A DNA stretch of 38,640 bases from Erysipelotrichia bacterium (GCA_030525245.1 JAUNFB010000001.1:1-38640); one strand, 5' to 3'. Counted from the first letter of the stretch, positions 1 through 8,430 are shown. Numbers and translations: made by a program. Notes: generated by a model not told the origin, from the sequence alone.

Positions 1-144
1 TAAGTTCTTTTTTTAATTATCCGACTTGAGTCTTTTTTTATATAGTATTTGTTTCACATCAATTGTATAACAACAAATGCTAGGATAAAATTTACATTTT
101 GTTATTTACTTTTACTTGAAAATGTTTTATTATAATAGGGCATT
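1..144. other. Upstream non-coding stretch
   Basis: This AT-rich stretch lies before the tRNA gene and I see no gene in it. The first bases include T-runs (about 8-14 and 32-38) that could be the tail of a terminator for a gene outside the window. A TATAAT at 131-136 sits about 9 bases before the mature tRNA and is the likely -10 of the tRNA promoter. No -35 at normal spacing is convincing. Confidence 0.5.
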
Positions 145-222
145 GGCGGTTATGGTGAAGTTGGTTAACACTCTGGATTGTGGCTCCAGCACTCAGGGGT
201 TCGAGTCCCCTTAATCGCCCCA
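145..222 (+). tRNA. tRNA-His (GTG anticodon)
   Basis: A full cloverleaf can be drawn by eye. The seven-pair acceptor stem is 146-152 with 212-218, including one G-T pair. The extra 5' G at 145 pairs with the discriminator C at 219, the hallmark of bacterial tRNA-His, and CCA is encoded at 220-222. The anticodon stem is 173-177 with 185-189, and the loop carries GTG at 180-182. The T arm contains GGTTCGA. It stands alone, with its own -10 box upstream and a terminator downstream. Confidence 0.96.
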
Positions 223-236
223 TTATAAATATTCAA

Positions 237-264
237 GGCAATGCTGCGAAGTATTGCTTTTTTT
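237..264 (+). terminator. Rho-independent terminator after tRNA-His
   Basis: An 8-bp hairpin (238-245 with 250-257, one G-T pair, GCGA loop) is followed by seven Ts. It separates the tRNA transcript from the leuS leader. Confidence 0.85.
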
Positions 265-306
265 GATTTTAGTGAATAAAATCATTGTGCATAATAATTG
301 ATTATG

Positions 307-315
307 TGCTATATT
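307..315 (+). promoter_or_regulatory. Candidate promoter of the leuS leader
   Basis: TGC followed by TATATT forms an extended -10 box (307-315), suitably placed for a transcript starting near 322 at the beginning of the T-box leader. The only -35-like hexamer, TTGTGC at 285-290, has a 19-base spacer, so the call rests on the -10 alone. Confidence 0.45.
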
Positions 316-321
316 ATTTAT

Positions 322-528
322 AGGTGTTATAAAATAGCCGGTGATGAATAGAAATAGTAAGCGACCTGTTTGTTTGCAGAAAGTCAATGGTTGATGAAAA
401 TTGATACAGCAGTAGCCGAACTCACTCTATGAACCGACCGCTTGACAGCGTTACAGTCAACAGAGTGGACTTGAGTCAACTAAGGTGGTACCGCCCATAA
501 GGGTCCTTAGGGTAACACCTTTTATTTT
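322..528 (+). promoter_or_regulatory. T-box riboswitch (Leu) controlling leuS
   Basis: The 5' leader of leuS carries the canonical T-box AAGGTGGTACCGC at 482-494. The AGTA motif of the specifier loop is at 356-359, and GAA followed by CTC is at 418-423, so the likely specifier codon is CTC (Leu) at 421-423. A competing terminator forms from 482-487 with 516-521 and is followed by a T-rich run at 520-528. By family knowledge, uncharged tRNA-Leu binding the specifier and T-box stabilises the antiterminator and turns leuS on when leucine charging is low. Confidence 0.93.
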
Positions 529-548
529 GGGAAAGAGGAGAGTTATTT

Positions 549-2951
549 ATGAGTTACAATCACGAGATCGTGGAAAACAAATGGCGCAAGTATTGGCAAG
601 AAAATAAAACATTTAAAACCGATGCATATGATTTTTCAAAGCCGAAATATTATGTTTTGGATATGTTCCCTTATCCGAGCGGACAAGGTTTGCATGTTGG
701 TCATCCGGAGGGATATACTGCAACTGATATCGTTGCCAGAAAGAAAAGAATGGAAGGTTATAATGTATTGCATCCGATTGGTTTTGATTCCTTTGGACTT
801 CCTGCTGAGCAATACGCTATTTCTACCGGTAATCATCCGGAGGGTTTCACGAAGAAAAATATCACAACATTTACCGCTCAACTAAAAAATTTAGGTTTAT
901 CTTATGATTGGGATAGGGTTGTTTCGACTTGTGATCCATCATTTTATAAATGGACACAGTACATTTTTAAACTGTTGTTTGATGATGGATTAGCAAAATG
1001 CGTTGAAATGCCGGTAAACTGGTGTGAAGGATTAGGTTGCGTATTAAGCAATGATGAAGTAATTGATGGAAAATCAGAGCGTGGCGGTTATCCGGTTGTT
1101 CGTAAGAATATGAAACAGTGGGTTATTGATATTGTCAAGTACGCCGATCGTCTTTTAAATGGTTTGGATGAAATTGATTGGCCTGAGTCAACAAAGGAAA
1201 TACAGCGTAATTGGATTGGCAAATCAACAGGAGCTCAAGTAATATTTAAAGTTAAGGGGACTGATAAATCCTTTAAGGTATTTACAACCCGTTGTGATAC
1301 TTTATTTGGCGCTACTTATTGTGTATTGTCTCCGGAACATAATTTGGTTAATGAAATTACTACTGATGATAAGAAAGAGGAAGTTGAAAAATATCAAGCA
1401 ATATGTGCAACTAAGAGTGATATGGAAAGAACCGAATTGAATAAGGAAAAAACCGGTGTCTTTACAGGTGCATATGCGATAAATCCGGTAAACGGTAAGG
1501 AAATCCCGATATATATCAGTGATTATGTATTGGCAACTTACGGCACAGGAGCGATTATGGCGGTTCCAGCACACGATGATCGCGATTATGCATTCGCTAA
1601 AAAATTTAATTTGGATATCATTCCGGTACTTGCCGGGGGAAATATAGAAGAGCAGGCATATACACAAGATGGTTTACATATCAATTCAGGCTTTTTGGAT
1701 GGTTTGAATAAACAAGAAGCAATTGATAAAATGATTGCTTGGTTGCAGGAAAATAAATGTGGGGAAGCAAAAGTCAATTATCGTTTGAGAGAATGGATTT
1801 TTGCCAGACAGAGATATTGGGGTGAACCTATTCCGGTTATTCACTTGGAAAACGGCAATATGGTATCTTTGAGAGAAGATGAATTACCGTTATTGTTGCC
1901 ACCATTAAATGATTATTCACCGAACAAGGCCGGAGCGGCACCTTTGGATCGGGCTACCGATTGGGTAAATGTAGAAGTAAATGGTGTAAAGGGAAAAAGA
2001 GAAACTTCGACTATGCCTGGTTCTGCCGGAAGCAGTTGGTATTTTTTGCGCTATATTGATCCGCATAATGATAATGCGATTGCCGATCCTGTATTGCTGA
2101 AACATTGGATGCCTGTTGATTTATATGTCGGTGGTCCGGAACATGCTGTCGGACATTTACTTTATGCCAGAATGTGGAATAATTTCTTATACGATAAGGG
2201 ATTAGTTTTCTGTAAAGAACCGTTTAAGAAATTGGTTCATCAGGGAATGATTTTAGGAGCCAACGGTATTAAAATGGGTAAACGGTATCCTCAATATATT
2301 GTTGATCCAAATGATATTGTTAGATTGTATGGCGCTGATACTTTAAGACTTTACGAAATGTTTATGGGACCTTTGGAAGCCAGCAAACCGTGGAGCGAAC
2401 AGGGCGTTGAAGGGGCAAGAAGATGGATTGATCGTGTATGGCGTTTGGTGATGGAAAATGATGATAAAATAACTACTGATCCGACAGAAAATTTAGATTA
2501 TATTTTCCATAGCACAGTTAAAAAGGTAACCGAAGACTATGATAGTCTGAATTTTAACACCGCTATCAGCCAGATGATGATTTTTGTCAATGAATGTTAT
2601 AAGAGCGAGAAAATCAATCGTAATATGATAATTGACTTTATTAAAATTTTAAGTCCGATCACTCCGCATATATGTGAAGAAATGTATCAGCATTATACCG
2701 GTAAAGACACAATTGCCTATGAAAGTTGGCCGACATATGATGAAAGTAAATTGGAAGTTAAAAAGGTTGACTTTGCGGTACAAGTAAATGGAAAGTTAAG
2801 AGGAGTTGTCAGTGGCAATAAAGATGACAAACAAGAAACTGTTTTAGAATTAGCAAAAGAGGTATCATCCGTTAACAATCAACTTATCGGCAAAACTATT
2901 CGTAAGATAATTTTTGTTCCTAATAAATTAATCAATATTATTGCCAATTAA
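549..2951 (+). CDS. leuS: Leucyl-tRNA synthetase
   Basis: This cytoplasmic class I synthetase charges tRNA-Leu with leucine. The 800-residue length is normal for the bacterial enzyme. The HIGH signature is HVGH at residues 49-52. The CP1 editing domain is present, with the threonine-rich FTTR at 245-248 and conserved aspartates in AHDDRDY (from about 341), so mischarged tRNA should still be hydrolysed. The usual KMSKS loop reads KMGKR at 575-579, which is unusual. The C-terminal anticodon-binding domain follows. An AGAGGAG ribosome site lies before the ATG at 549, and the gene sits directly behind a Leu T-box, which fits its identity. Confidence 0.98.
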   Translation: MSYNHEIVENKWRKYWQENKTFKTDAYDFSKPKYYVLDMFPYPSGQGLHVGHPEGYTATDIVARKKRMEGYNVLHPIGFDSFGLPAEQYAISTGNHPEGFTKKNITTFTAQLKNLGLSYDWDRVVSTCDPSFYKWTQYIFKLLFDDGLAKCVEMPVNWCEGLGCVLSNDEVIDGKSERGGYPVVRKNMKQWVIDIVKYADRLLNGLDEIDWPESTKEIQRNWIGKSTGAQVIFKVKGTDKSFKVFTTRCDTLFGATYCVLSPEHNLVNEITTDDKKEEVEKYQAICATKSDMERTELNKEKTGVFTGAYAINPVNGKEIPIYISDYVLATYGTGAIMAVPAHDDRDYAFAKKFNLDIIPVLAGGNIEEQAYTQDGLHINSGFLDGLNKQEAIDKMIAWLQENKCGEAKVNYRLREWIFARQRYWGEPIPVIHLENGNMVSLREDELPLLLPPLNDYSPNKAGAAPLDRATDWVNVEVNGVKGKRETSTMPGSAGSSWYFLRYIDPHNDNAIADPVLLKHWMPVDLYVGGPEHAVGHLLYARMWNNFLYDKGLVFCKEPFKKLVHQGMILGANGIKMGKRYPQYIVDPNDIVRLYGADTLRLYEMFMGPLEASKPWSEQGVEGARRWIDRVWRLVMENDDKITTDPTENLDYIFHSTVKKVTEDYDSLNFNTAISQMMIFVNECYKSEKINRNMIIDFIKILSPITPHICEEMYQHYTGKDTIAYESWPTYDESKLEVKKVDFAVQVNGKLRGVVSGNKDDKQETVLELAKEVSSVNNQLIGKTIRKIIFVPNKLINIIAN

Positions 2952-2974
2952 TAAAGATAAAAAATTAAATATTA

Positions 2975-3003
2975 TTGACAATGAGTTTGGTAATTGGTAT
3001 TAT
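2975..3003 (+). promoter_or_regulatory. Promoter of the infC-rpmI-rplT operon
   Basis: A consensus TTGACA at 2975-2980 is separated by exactly 17 bases from TATTAT at 2998-3003. It lies just after leuS and precedes the infC leader. Confidence 0.85.
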
Positions 3004-3009
3004 ATATAC

Positions 3010-3132
3010 GCAAAAGGAATGTGGAAAGAAGAAGCACCCCTTCTCACCTGATATCGGATAGATATAGGTAAACAGCTACTATCAAGATCTTAAACGGATT
3101 GATTTTAGTGGGTGCAAGCCCACTTTTCTTTT
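3010..3132 (+). promoter_or_regulatory. infC leader with attenuator (L20-leader-like)
   Basis: The roughly 140-base untranslated leader ends in a terminator: stem 3107-3112 with 3119-3124, a six-base loop, then a T-rich run interrupted by one C. Because the terminator lies just before the infC ribosome site, it can act as an attenuator. In Bacillus subtilis the infC-rpmI-rplT operon is repressed by ribosomal protein L20, which promotes premature termination in its leader. Gene order and position match that system. I infer the same control but have not matched the RNA fold to the family model. Confidence 0.75.
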
Positions 3133-3153
3133 ACGAAGAAAGAGGTGTTAAGT

Positions 3154-3681
3154 ATAAGCAAGAAAAATATGTCTGACGGTTTAGTCAATGAGAGCATTCG
3201 ATTCAAAGAAGTATTGGTTATCGGACCTAATGGTGAATCATTTGGTGCGATGTCGCGTAATGAAGCTATCAATAAAGCTTACGAGTATGAGTTAGACTTG
3301 GTTTGTGTTGCTCCGAAAGCAACTCCTCCGGTATGTAAAATATTAGATTACGGAAGATATCGCTTTGAACAACAAAAGAAAGCAAAAGAAGCGAAGAAAA
3401 ACCAACATGTTACGGAAGTAAAGTCTTTAAGACTTTCTCCGGTTATAGACACTAACGATTTTAATACGAAAGTCAAACAGGCCAAGGGTTGGATCGAAGA
3501 TGGCAACAAGGTCAGAGTGGACATGCGTTTCAGAGGAAGAATGATGACTCGTCAAGATGTTGGAAAGAAAGTAATGGATAATTTCATTTCTGAATTAAAA
3601 GAAGTTGCTAATGTTGACAAGTTACCTAATCTTGAAGGCAACACATTGTCTTGTACATTATCACCGAACAAATCAAAATAG
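3154..3681 (+). CDS. infC: Translation initiation factor IF-3
   Basis: IF-3 binds the 30S subunit, prevents premature 50S joining and checks start-codon and initiator-tRNA pairing. The sequence shows the N-terminal domain (NESIRFKEVLVIGPNGE), a Lys-rich linker (about 75-95) and the C-terminal domain with MRFRGRMM. A GTG at 3112 is in frame but lies inside the attenuator stem, so it is not the start. AGAGGTG at 3141-3147 is followed after six bases by ATA at 3154, giving 175 residues and the usual N-terminus (I/M-S-K-K-N). The first ATG (3169) is too far from the ribosome site. infC commonly uses a poor start codon (AUU) for autoregulation; AUA would be a variant of that. Confidence 0.93.
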   Translation: MSKKNMSDGLVNESIRFKEVLVIGPNGESFGAMSRNEAINKAYEYELDLVCVAPKATPPVCKILDYGRYRFEQQKKAKEAKKNQHVTEVKSLRLSPVIDTNDFNTKVKQAKGWIEDGNKVRVDMRFRGRMMTRQDVGKKVMDNFISELKEVANVDKLPNLEGNTLSCTLSPNKSK

Positions 3682-3699
3682 TGAAAGGAAGAAAAAACA

Positions 3700-3894
3700 A
3701 TGCCAAAGATGAAGACAAAGAGAGCTTTAGCTAAGAGAGTTAAAGTTACTGGTACTGGTAAGTTAAAGAGAATGCATGCATATGTTTCTCACTTAGCACC
3801 AAGAAAGACTCATAAACAAAAGATGCACTTAAGAAAGTCATCAACAGTTTCAAAGAGCGATTACAAGCGTATTAAATCGCTTCTTCAAAATTAG
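3700..3894 (+). CDS. rpmI: 50S ribosomal protein L35
   Basis: This is a 64-residue, very basic protein beginning [13 protein letters not shown], the standard L35 N-terminus, and it has the usual family length. It is a structural protein of the large ribosomal subunit. It lies between infC and rplT, 18 bases after infC, with an AAAGGAAG ribosome site. The infC-rpmI-rplT order is conserved across bacteria and is probably co-regulated through the leader upstream of infC. Confidence 0.98.
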   Translation: MPKMKTKRALAKRVKVTGTGKLKRMHAYVSHLAPRKTHKQKMHLRKSSTVSKSDYKRIKSLLQN

Positions 3895-3909
3895 TAGGAG
3901 GAAATCAGC

Positions 3910-4281
3910 ATGAGAGTTAAAACAGGATATGTTACCCACAGACGTCATAAAAAGACATTGAAATTAGCAAAGGGTTATTTTGGATCTAAACATGCTTTAT
4001 ACCGTACTGCTAATGAACAAGTAATGCATTCATTAAAATATGCTTACAGAGATAGAAAAGTATTAAAGCGTGAAATGCGTAAATTATGGATTGCTCGTAT
4101 TAATGCAGCAGCTCATAATAACGATATTAACTATTCTAATTTAATGCATGGATTAAAGTTAGCTAAGATTGAAATTAACAGAAAGATGTTAAGTGAAATT
4201 GCTATTCACGATCCAAAAGGCTTTACAACAATCGTAAATAAAGCTAAAAAAGCATTAGAAAAAGAAGCTGCAGCAGCTTAA
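3910..4281 (+). CDS. rplT: 50S ribosomal protein L20
   Basis: This 123-residue protein starts [22 protein letters not shown] and carries the [10 protein letters not shown] segment typical of L20. L20 is needed early in assembly of the large subunit. In Bacillus it also binds the leader of this operon to repress it. AGGAGG lies just upstream of the ATG, 15 bases after rpmI. It is the last gene of the operon and is followed by a strong terminator. Confidence 0.98.
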   Translation: MRVKTGYVTHRRHKKTLKLAKGYFGSKHALYRTANEQVMHSLKYAYRDRKVLKREMRKLWIARINAAAHNNDINYSNLMHGLKLAKIEINRKMLSEIAIHDPKGFTTIVNKAKKALEKEAAAA

Positions 4282-4290
4282 GAAAATTAT

Positions 4291-4326
4291 AAAACTCACT
4301 TTGTTAAAACGGAGTGAGTTTTTTTA
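4291..4326 (+). terminator. Terminator of the infC operon
   Basis: A perfect 8-bp stem (4293-4300 with 4313-4320) has a 12-base loop and is followed by a run of Ts to 4325. Confidence 0.9.
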
Positions 4327-4414
4327 TGCCTAAAATGTCATTTATGCGGAAATTCTACTTGTAGTTCCTGTTAATTAAGTTGATTTTACATTAATATATA
4401 GATGGTGATGAAAT

Positions 4415-5101
4415 ATGAGACAAAATAAAGTAGGTCAATTTATAGCATTGAGACGTAAGGAGTGCGGATTGACCCAATCATGTTTAGCTGAAAAGATGAA
4501 TGTATCGGATAAAGCAGTTTCCAAATGGGAAACAGGAAAATGTTTTCCGGACAGTGATAAGCTTTTTGAACTATGTGCTATATTGAAAATATCCGTAAAT
4601 GAATTATTTACCGGCGAACATATATCTTCGGAAAAATATCGTCTTGAAGCGGAGCAGAATATTGTATCTTTACAAGAACAAATGACAAAAATCAGAACTA
4701 AAAATAGTTTATTGTTAAAAATAATTCTTTTTTCATTTTTAGTATCTGTAGCAATTTTATGTTCGTTTCTTGTATATAACAATACAAATTATAATAAATT
4801 TAATAATCCGGAAATCATTGCGGGGACATTTATTAACGGTGATGAATTAAAGGATCCGGAATATATTGTCATCGATCAAAAACTTAATATATATCGATAT
4901 CATCAATTCGATAAGGTTGAGCAAGGAAAAATAGAGCGAATAAATGACTCGAATTATTATTTAATATCTTTTAATGATGAGCAATATTATTTAATTTATC
5001 ATACAAATTATGCTGAAATCTTAAAAGATAAATTTAAAATGTCCGTAAAGAAAATAAGCAATGTAGTTGTATTTGTAAATGTTGAAAAACCGAAAGATTA
5101 G
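4415..5101 (+). CDS. Membrane-anchored XRE-family transcriptional regulator
   Basis: The protein has 228 residues. Residues 6-65 form a classic XRE/Cro-type helix-turn-helix (LTQSCLAEKMNVSDKAVSKWE). A predicted coiled coil follows (about 72-96), then one membrane segment at about 99-121 and a roughly 105-residue domain expected outside the cell. This is the one-component membrane-regulator layout, in which an outer domain could sense a signal and the inner HTH bind DNA. The outer domain matches nothing I recognise. A GGTGATG ribosome site precedes the ATG. The next ORF begins 23 bases after the stop, so the pair may be one transcript. DNA target and signal are unknown. Confidence 0.85.
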   Translation: MRQNKVGQFIALRRKECGLTQSCLAEKMNVSDKAVSKWETGKCFPDSDKLFELCAILKISVNELFTGEHISSEKYRLEAEQNIVSLQEQMTKIRTKNSLLLKIILFSFLVSVAILCSFLVYNNTNYNKFNNPEIIAGTFINGDELKDPEYIVIDQKLNIYRYHQFDKVEQGKIERINDSNYYLISFNDEQYYLIYHTNYAEILKDKFKMSVKKISNVVVFVNVEKPKD

Positions 5102-5124
5102 TAGTTTTTTCTTTAATTAATGGA

Positions 5125-5727
5125 ATGTTTCTTAACTATATAGAAGCTGAAAATGATATAACAAATAAAGAAAATATATATGAAATAATTGATGATAATG
5201 GAAATATAGAAATTTTTCTAAGTTTGGATGGTAGCCAAATTAATAATTTGTCTGAAGAAGATAAGTTGAATATTACTAAAATTGTCGGAGATGATTATTT
5301 ATCAAAAAAATTAAATAATGCAAGAGGCAGAGGTGAATATTTTAACGAATATGGATCGGTTCAAAGAAAAGTATTTAAAGGTTTTGCCGGTAATCAGCCC
5401 GTTATCGGAACTCAATTTCCTACCGGTGGCGGATTTTACTGGAGCTACTCCGAAGGACCTGAAGCAAGTCTAAGTATCGATTTTAGCGGATTAAGCAAGT
5501 ATCTTGATGGATTATCTGTTTCAGTAAATCTTGGAGTGTCAGGTAGTTTCGGACTATTTGCAAATGCTCCGACAACAACAGATTATTATAAGTTATATGT
5601 TGAAAGAGAGTACGATTGTACACCATATGTCACTTATTATAGAAATAGTACCGGTGAAGTATCGGCGTTTGGTAAAAACATTATAAAAGTGCATGTTATT
5701 GACAGAGCATATTCAAAAAAAAGTTAA
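5125..5727 (+). CDS. Hypothetical protein, beta-rich, possibly N-terminally truncated
   Basis: I do not recognise this 200-residue protein. Residues 1-70 are acidic and Asn-rich. From about 80 on it is rich in Gly, Ser and aromatics with alternating beta-like patterns (SLSIDFSGL, SVSVNLGVSG, YKLYVEREY). That style is common in secreted or surface proteins, yet there is no signal peptide or membrane helix. The start is weak: no clear ribosome site precedes ATG 5125, and the frame is closed by a stop at 5083. It could be a truncated gene that lost its export signal, or it could be translated by coupling to the XRE gene. A 14-bp hairpin ends the unit downstream. Confidence 0.55.
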   Translation: MFLNYIEAENDITNKENIYEIIDDNGNIEIFLSLDGSQINNLSEEDKLNITKIVGDDYLSKKLNNARGRGEYFNEYGSVQRKVFKGFAGNQPVIGTQFPTGGGFYWSYSEGPEASLSIDFSGLSKYLDGLSVSVNLGVSGSFGLFANAPTTTDYYKLYVEREYDCTPYVTYYRNSTGEVSAFGKNIIKVHVIDRAYSKKS

Positions 5728-5815
5728 TTAATTTTATTTGAATTTAATTATTAAATGATATGCGATATGCTTAATGAATGATTAAATAATAATGAGCAGT
5801 CATTTTCATTATAAA

Positions 5816-5860
5816 AGTGGTAAGTCAATGAATTACATCTATTGATTTACCACTGTTTAT
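5816..5860. terminator. Long hairpin between convergent genes
   Basis: Fourteen-base arms (5816-5829 and 5841-5854, one G-T pair) flank an 11-base loop. It lies between the rightward hypothetical gene and leftward plsY, with a T-rich tail on the right and an A-rich flank on the left, so it probably terminates in both directions. Confidence 0.75.
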
Positions 5861-5871
5861 TTATCAATATG

Positions 5872-6486
5872 TTATTGTTTTTTTAATTTGATGCCGACAT
5901 GTTTTCCGTTTATACCGATTTCTTCTTTATTCAGTAGGCGGCGGAAGTTAATAATATGTTTGTACAGGATTACTAAGCTGACAATAACGGAAGATATAAT
6001 TGTTATCGGTTGAGCATGGGTAACAATATTATAAATCGGAAAAGATAAAATAAAGGTCAATGTTGCCATTACTACCCAATTGGTAAGTAATGATAATATT
6101 GCTCCGATAGCTAATAGTATCAATCCCAATTTCCAATTGATAGCGAAAACCATCCCAATGTAGGCAGCAAATCCTTTGCCGCCTTTAAAATTAAGATAGA
6201 ATGGAAAGATGTGACCAATAACTGCCGAACAACCGGCTAATATCGTTGCATCATTGCTTCCCGGGAATAATTTTTGAATGATAAACATGGCTAATACTGA
6301 TTTAAGTGCGTCATATAAAGCACAGAAAATACCGTACTTCCAACCCATTGTTGTCTTAGCATTGGATGCTCCGGCACTCATCGTTCCTCTTGTTCGAATG
6401 TCAAAGCCTTTAGCTTTAGCGAAAAAATAAGCCGGGTTGATGCAACCCAAACCGTATCCTAATAATAATGCGATAATATAATTCAT
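5872..6486 (-). CDS. plsY: Glycerol-3-phosphate acyltransferase, PlsY family
   Basis: PlsY transfers an acyl group from acyl-phosphate to glycerol-3-phosphate, the first step of phosphatidic acid synthesis in Gram-positives. The protein is membrane-embedded with about five helices. Family motifs are visible: the first cytoplasmic loop (KGFDIRTRGTMSAGASNA) and GHIFPFYLNFKGGKGFA. The first loop differs from the usual GSGNIGATN, so this belongs to a divergent PlsY subgroup and its activity is less certain. The ATG at 6486 is chosen over an in-frame ATG at 6519 because GAGGG lies seven bases before it and the protein then starts at the first helix; this gives 204 residues. It is transcribed alone, divergent from the phosphatase gene. 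Confidence 0.85.
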   Translation of the reverse strand: MNYIIALLLGYGLGCINPAYFFAKAKGFDIRTRGTMSAGASNAKTTMGWKYGIFCALYDALKSVLAMFIIQKLFPGSNDATILAGCSAVIGHIFPFYLNFKGGKGFAAYIGMVFAINWKLGLILLAIGAILSLLTNWVVMATLTFILSFPIYNIVTHAQPITIISSVIVSLVILYKHIINFRRLLNKEEIGINGKHVGIKLKKQ

Positions 6487-6585
6487 ATTCAATCCCTCAT
6501 CTGTTTTATAATAACACATTATGTCAAATAATTATTATCAAATATCAAATATTATGTTAATATAGTCAAGTGGAGTTGATGAATT

Positions 6586-7119
6586 GTGAATATTTATATT
6601 ATGCGTCATGGTCAAACGGATTGGAATATCAATCATAAAGTTCAGGGATTAACTGATATTCCTTTGAACAGCACAGGTATTGCTCAGGCTCAAGAGGCAT
6701 TTGAAAAGCTAAAAAATATTCATTTTGATTATGTTTATTGTTCACCTTTGACAAGAACAAAACAAACTGCTGCATTAGTTACCGGAAACAAATATCCGAT
6801 AATTGTTGACCCTTTGTTGATCGAACGAGATTTCGGAGATTTGGAAGGTGTTGATTTTTGGGTATATGACATGAGCGACTTTTGGGATCGCCCGTTGGAT
6901 AAGTCATTTAATAATGAAGAAACTGTCATGCATATGTTGTATCGTGCTCAAAAATTTGTGGATAAACTACCAAAAGCCGAAAATATATTGATTGTAACTC
7001 ACGGAGCTTTCTATCGGGCTTTACGAGCGGTTTTGACGGATGTAGATGTAACTAAGGTCAATTTATACGACTTTAAGTTAAATAATTGTGAGTTTTTTAA
7101 AGTTGAAAGGAATAGTTAA
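6586..7119 (+). CDS. Histidine phosphatase (phosphoglycerate mutase-like) family protein
   Basis: This 177-residue enzyme has the phosphohistidine core: RHG at residues 7-9 (catalytic His8), Arg57 in SPLTRTKQT, acidic Glu80 and the second His139 in VTHGAFYRAL. These mark the cofactor-dependent PGM/phosphatase superfamily. Most members of this size are broad phosphatases rather than true glycolytic mutases, and the substrate cannot be read from sequence. It starts at GTG 6586, with GTGGAG about ten bases before it; the next in-frame ATG (6601) would cut off the first beta strand. rdgB follows after two bases, so they are co-transcribed. Confidence 0.9.
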   Translation: MNIYIMRHGQTDWNINHKVQGLTDIPLNSTGIAQAQEAFEKLKNIHFDYVYCSPLTRTKQTAALVTGNKYPIIVDPLLIERDFGDLEGVDFWVYDMSDFWDRPLDKSFNNEETVMHMLYRAQKFVDKLPKAENILIVTHGAFYRALRAVLTDVDVTKVNLYDFKLNNCEFFKVERNS

Positions 7120-7121
7120 AG

Positions 7122-7700
7122 ATGAAAGATATAATGATTGCTACTTCCAATCTAGGAAAAGTTAAGGAATATAAACAATTGCTTGAGCCACTGGGATATA
7201 CCGTTCATTCATTAAAAGAGATAGACCATGTTGATATAGACGAGAATGGCCAGACATTCGCGGAAAATGCTTTAATTAAAGCAAAAAGCATCAAAAATAA
7301 ATGCGATATGATAGTTATTGCTGATGACTCCGGTTTGGAAATCGATGCTTTAAATAAAGAACCGGGAATTCATTCGGCGCGTTATTTAGCTGGACATGAT
7401 TATGATTATAAAAATAAAATTATTTTGGAAAGAATGAAGGATAAAACCGATCGTAGAGCGCGTTTCATTTGTGCAATCGCCTTAATAGATGATAAACAAC
7501 ATGTTTTTGAAGGAGTAATGGAGGGGACAATTGCCTATGAGCCTGCCGGTACTAATGGATTTGGATATGATCCGATTTTTGTTGTTCCGCAGTTTAATTT
7601 AACCAGTGCTCAACTCACTGCTCAAGAAAAGAATTCTGTTTCTCACCGTGGTCAGGCAACTGAAAAATTATTGGCCTATTTAAAGGAGCATAATTTATGA
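7122..7700 (+). CDS. rdgB: XTP/dITP diphosphatase (HAM1/RdgB)
   Basis: This enzyme hydrolyses non-canonical purine triphosphates (XTP, dITP) to monophosphates and keeps deaminated bases out of DNA and RNA. The 192 residues are typical. Signatures include the N-terminal IATSNLGKVKE, the ADDSGLEIDAL metal site (Asp68, Asp69), PGIHSARY, TNGFGYDPIF and the C-terminal SHRGQA. It begins two bases after the phosphatase gene and overlaps trmL by four bases (ATGA), so the three are translationally linked. Confidence 0.97.
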   Translation: MKDIMIATSNLGKVKEYKQLLEPLGYTVHSLKEIDHVDIDENGQTFAENALIKAKSIKNKCDMIVIADDSGLEIDALNKEPGIHSARYLAGHDYDYKNKIILERMKDKTDRRARFICAIALIDDKQHVFEGVMEGTIAYEPAGTNGFGYDPIFVVPQFNLTSAQLTAQEKNSVSHRGQATEKLLAYLKEHNL

Positions 7701-8230
7701 TTCATATCGTACTGTTTGAACCGGAAATTCCGCAAAATACCGGTAATATTATTCGTACTGCTATGGCAACCGGATCTATTTTGCATCTAATTAAACCATA
7801 TGGATTTGTTCTTGATGAAAAGCATTTGCAGAGAGCTTCAATGGACTACATTGATTTAGCTCAAATAGTTCAACATGTAAATTGGAATGATTTTGTTTCC
7901 ACAATTAAAGAAAATGATGAACTGTTTTATTTAACCCGTTATGGCAATAACTTGCCGGCTTCATACAATTATAAGGAAGTTGTTGGTGATATCTATTTGG
8001 TTTTCGGTAAGGAATCAACAGGCATTCCTAAAACAATTTTAAAAGAGAACTTGGACCACTGTATTCGATTACCGATGAAAGCTAATGCACGCAGTTTGAA
8101 TTTGTCTAATACAGTTGCTATTATGGCATATGAAGTATTAAGGCAATTGGATTATCCGGGATTAAGTCAGACTGAAGTTATAAAGGGTTCCGATTTTTTA
8201 ACTGCTCATGATTTCAAAGAAAATTTTTAA
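7697..8230 (+). CDS. trmL: tRNA (cytidine/uridine-34 2'-O)-methyltransferase TrmL
   Basis: This SPOUT-class enzyme methylates the ribose at wobble position 34 of certain tRNA-Leu species. The 177-residue protein starts MIHIVLFEPEIPQNTGNIIRTA, the family hallmark. It continues with FGKESTGIP and the knotted SAM-binding end (RLPMKANARSLNLSNTVAI). Its start overlaps the rdgB stop by four bases (ATGA). Confidence 0.96.
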   Translation: MIHIVLFEPEIPQNTGNIIRTAMATGSILHLIKPYGFVLDEKHLQRASMDYIDLAQIVQHVNWNDFVSTIKENDELFYLTRYGNNLPASYNYKEVVGDIYLVFGKESTGIPKTILKENLDHCIRLPMKANARSLNLSNTVAIMAYEVLRQLDYPGLSQTEVIKGSDFLTAHDFKENF

Positions 8231-8241
8231 GAGACAAAGTA

Positions 8242-8250
8242 TGCTATAAT
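8242..8250 (+). promoter_or_regulatory. Extended -10 promoter before the small ORF
   Basis: TGC followed by a perfect TATAAT (8245-8250) lies 11-15 bases after the trmL stop and about 18 bases before the small ORF start. No strong -35 is seen, as often happens with extended -10 promoters. Confidence 0.6.
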
Positions 8251-8268
8251 AAGAGGGGAGGATTTCAG

Positions 8269-8430
8269 ATGCTAGAAAATATGAATGATTACCTATCTGT
8301 ATTGGCTGTAATGTTGATTTTTCTTTTGATTGGTGGGGTAGCTTTGTATTTTATGAATTTGAAAAAAATTGAAGAAAATGTACGCAAAGAAGTACAGTAC
8401 TATGATTATGAAAAAAGAAAAGAACTATGA
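8269..8430 (+). CDS. Small single-pass membrane protein, 53 residues
   Basis: This short ORF begins with ATG 8269 behind a strong AGGGGAGG ribosome site and its own extended -10 box. It encodes a short N-terminus (MLENMNDYLS), one hydrophobic helix at about residues 10-29, and a highly charged, probably helical tail (KKIEENVRKEVQYYDYEKRKEL). Its stop overlaps the YitT start (ATGA), suggesting translational coupling and a shared membrane role. I do not recognise a family. The ribosome site, promoter and overlap make it a likely real gene. Confidence 0.75.
   Translation: MLENMNDYLSVLAVMLIFLLIGGVALYFMNLKKIEENVRKEVQYYDYEKRKEL

Noticed and set aside
3112-3153. Upstream GTG start for infC
   Set aside because: It lies inside the attenuator hairpin, adds residues not found in IF-3, and has no ribosome site.
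6487-6519. Longer plsY start at 6519
   Set aside because: The ribosome site GAGGG and first membrane helix support ATG 6486.
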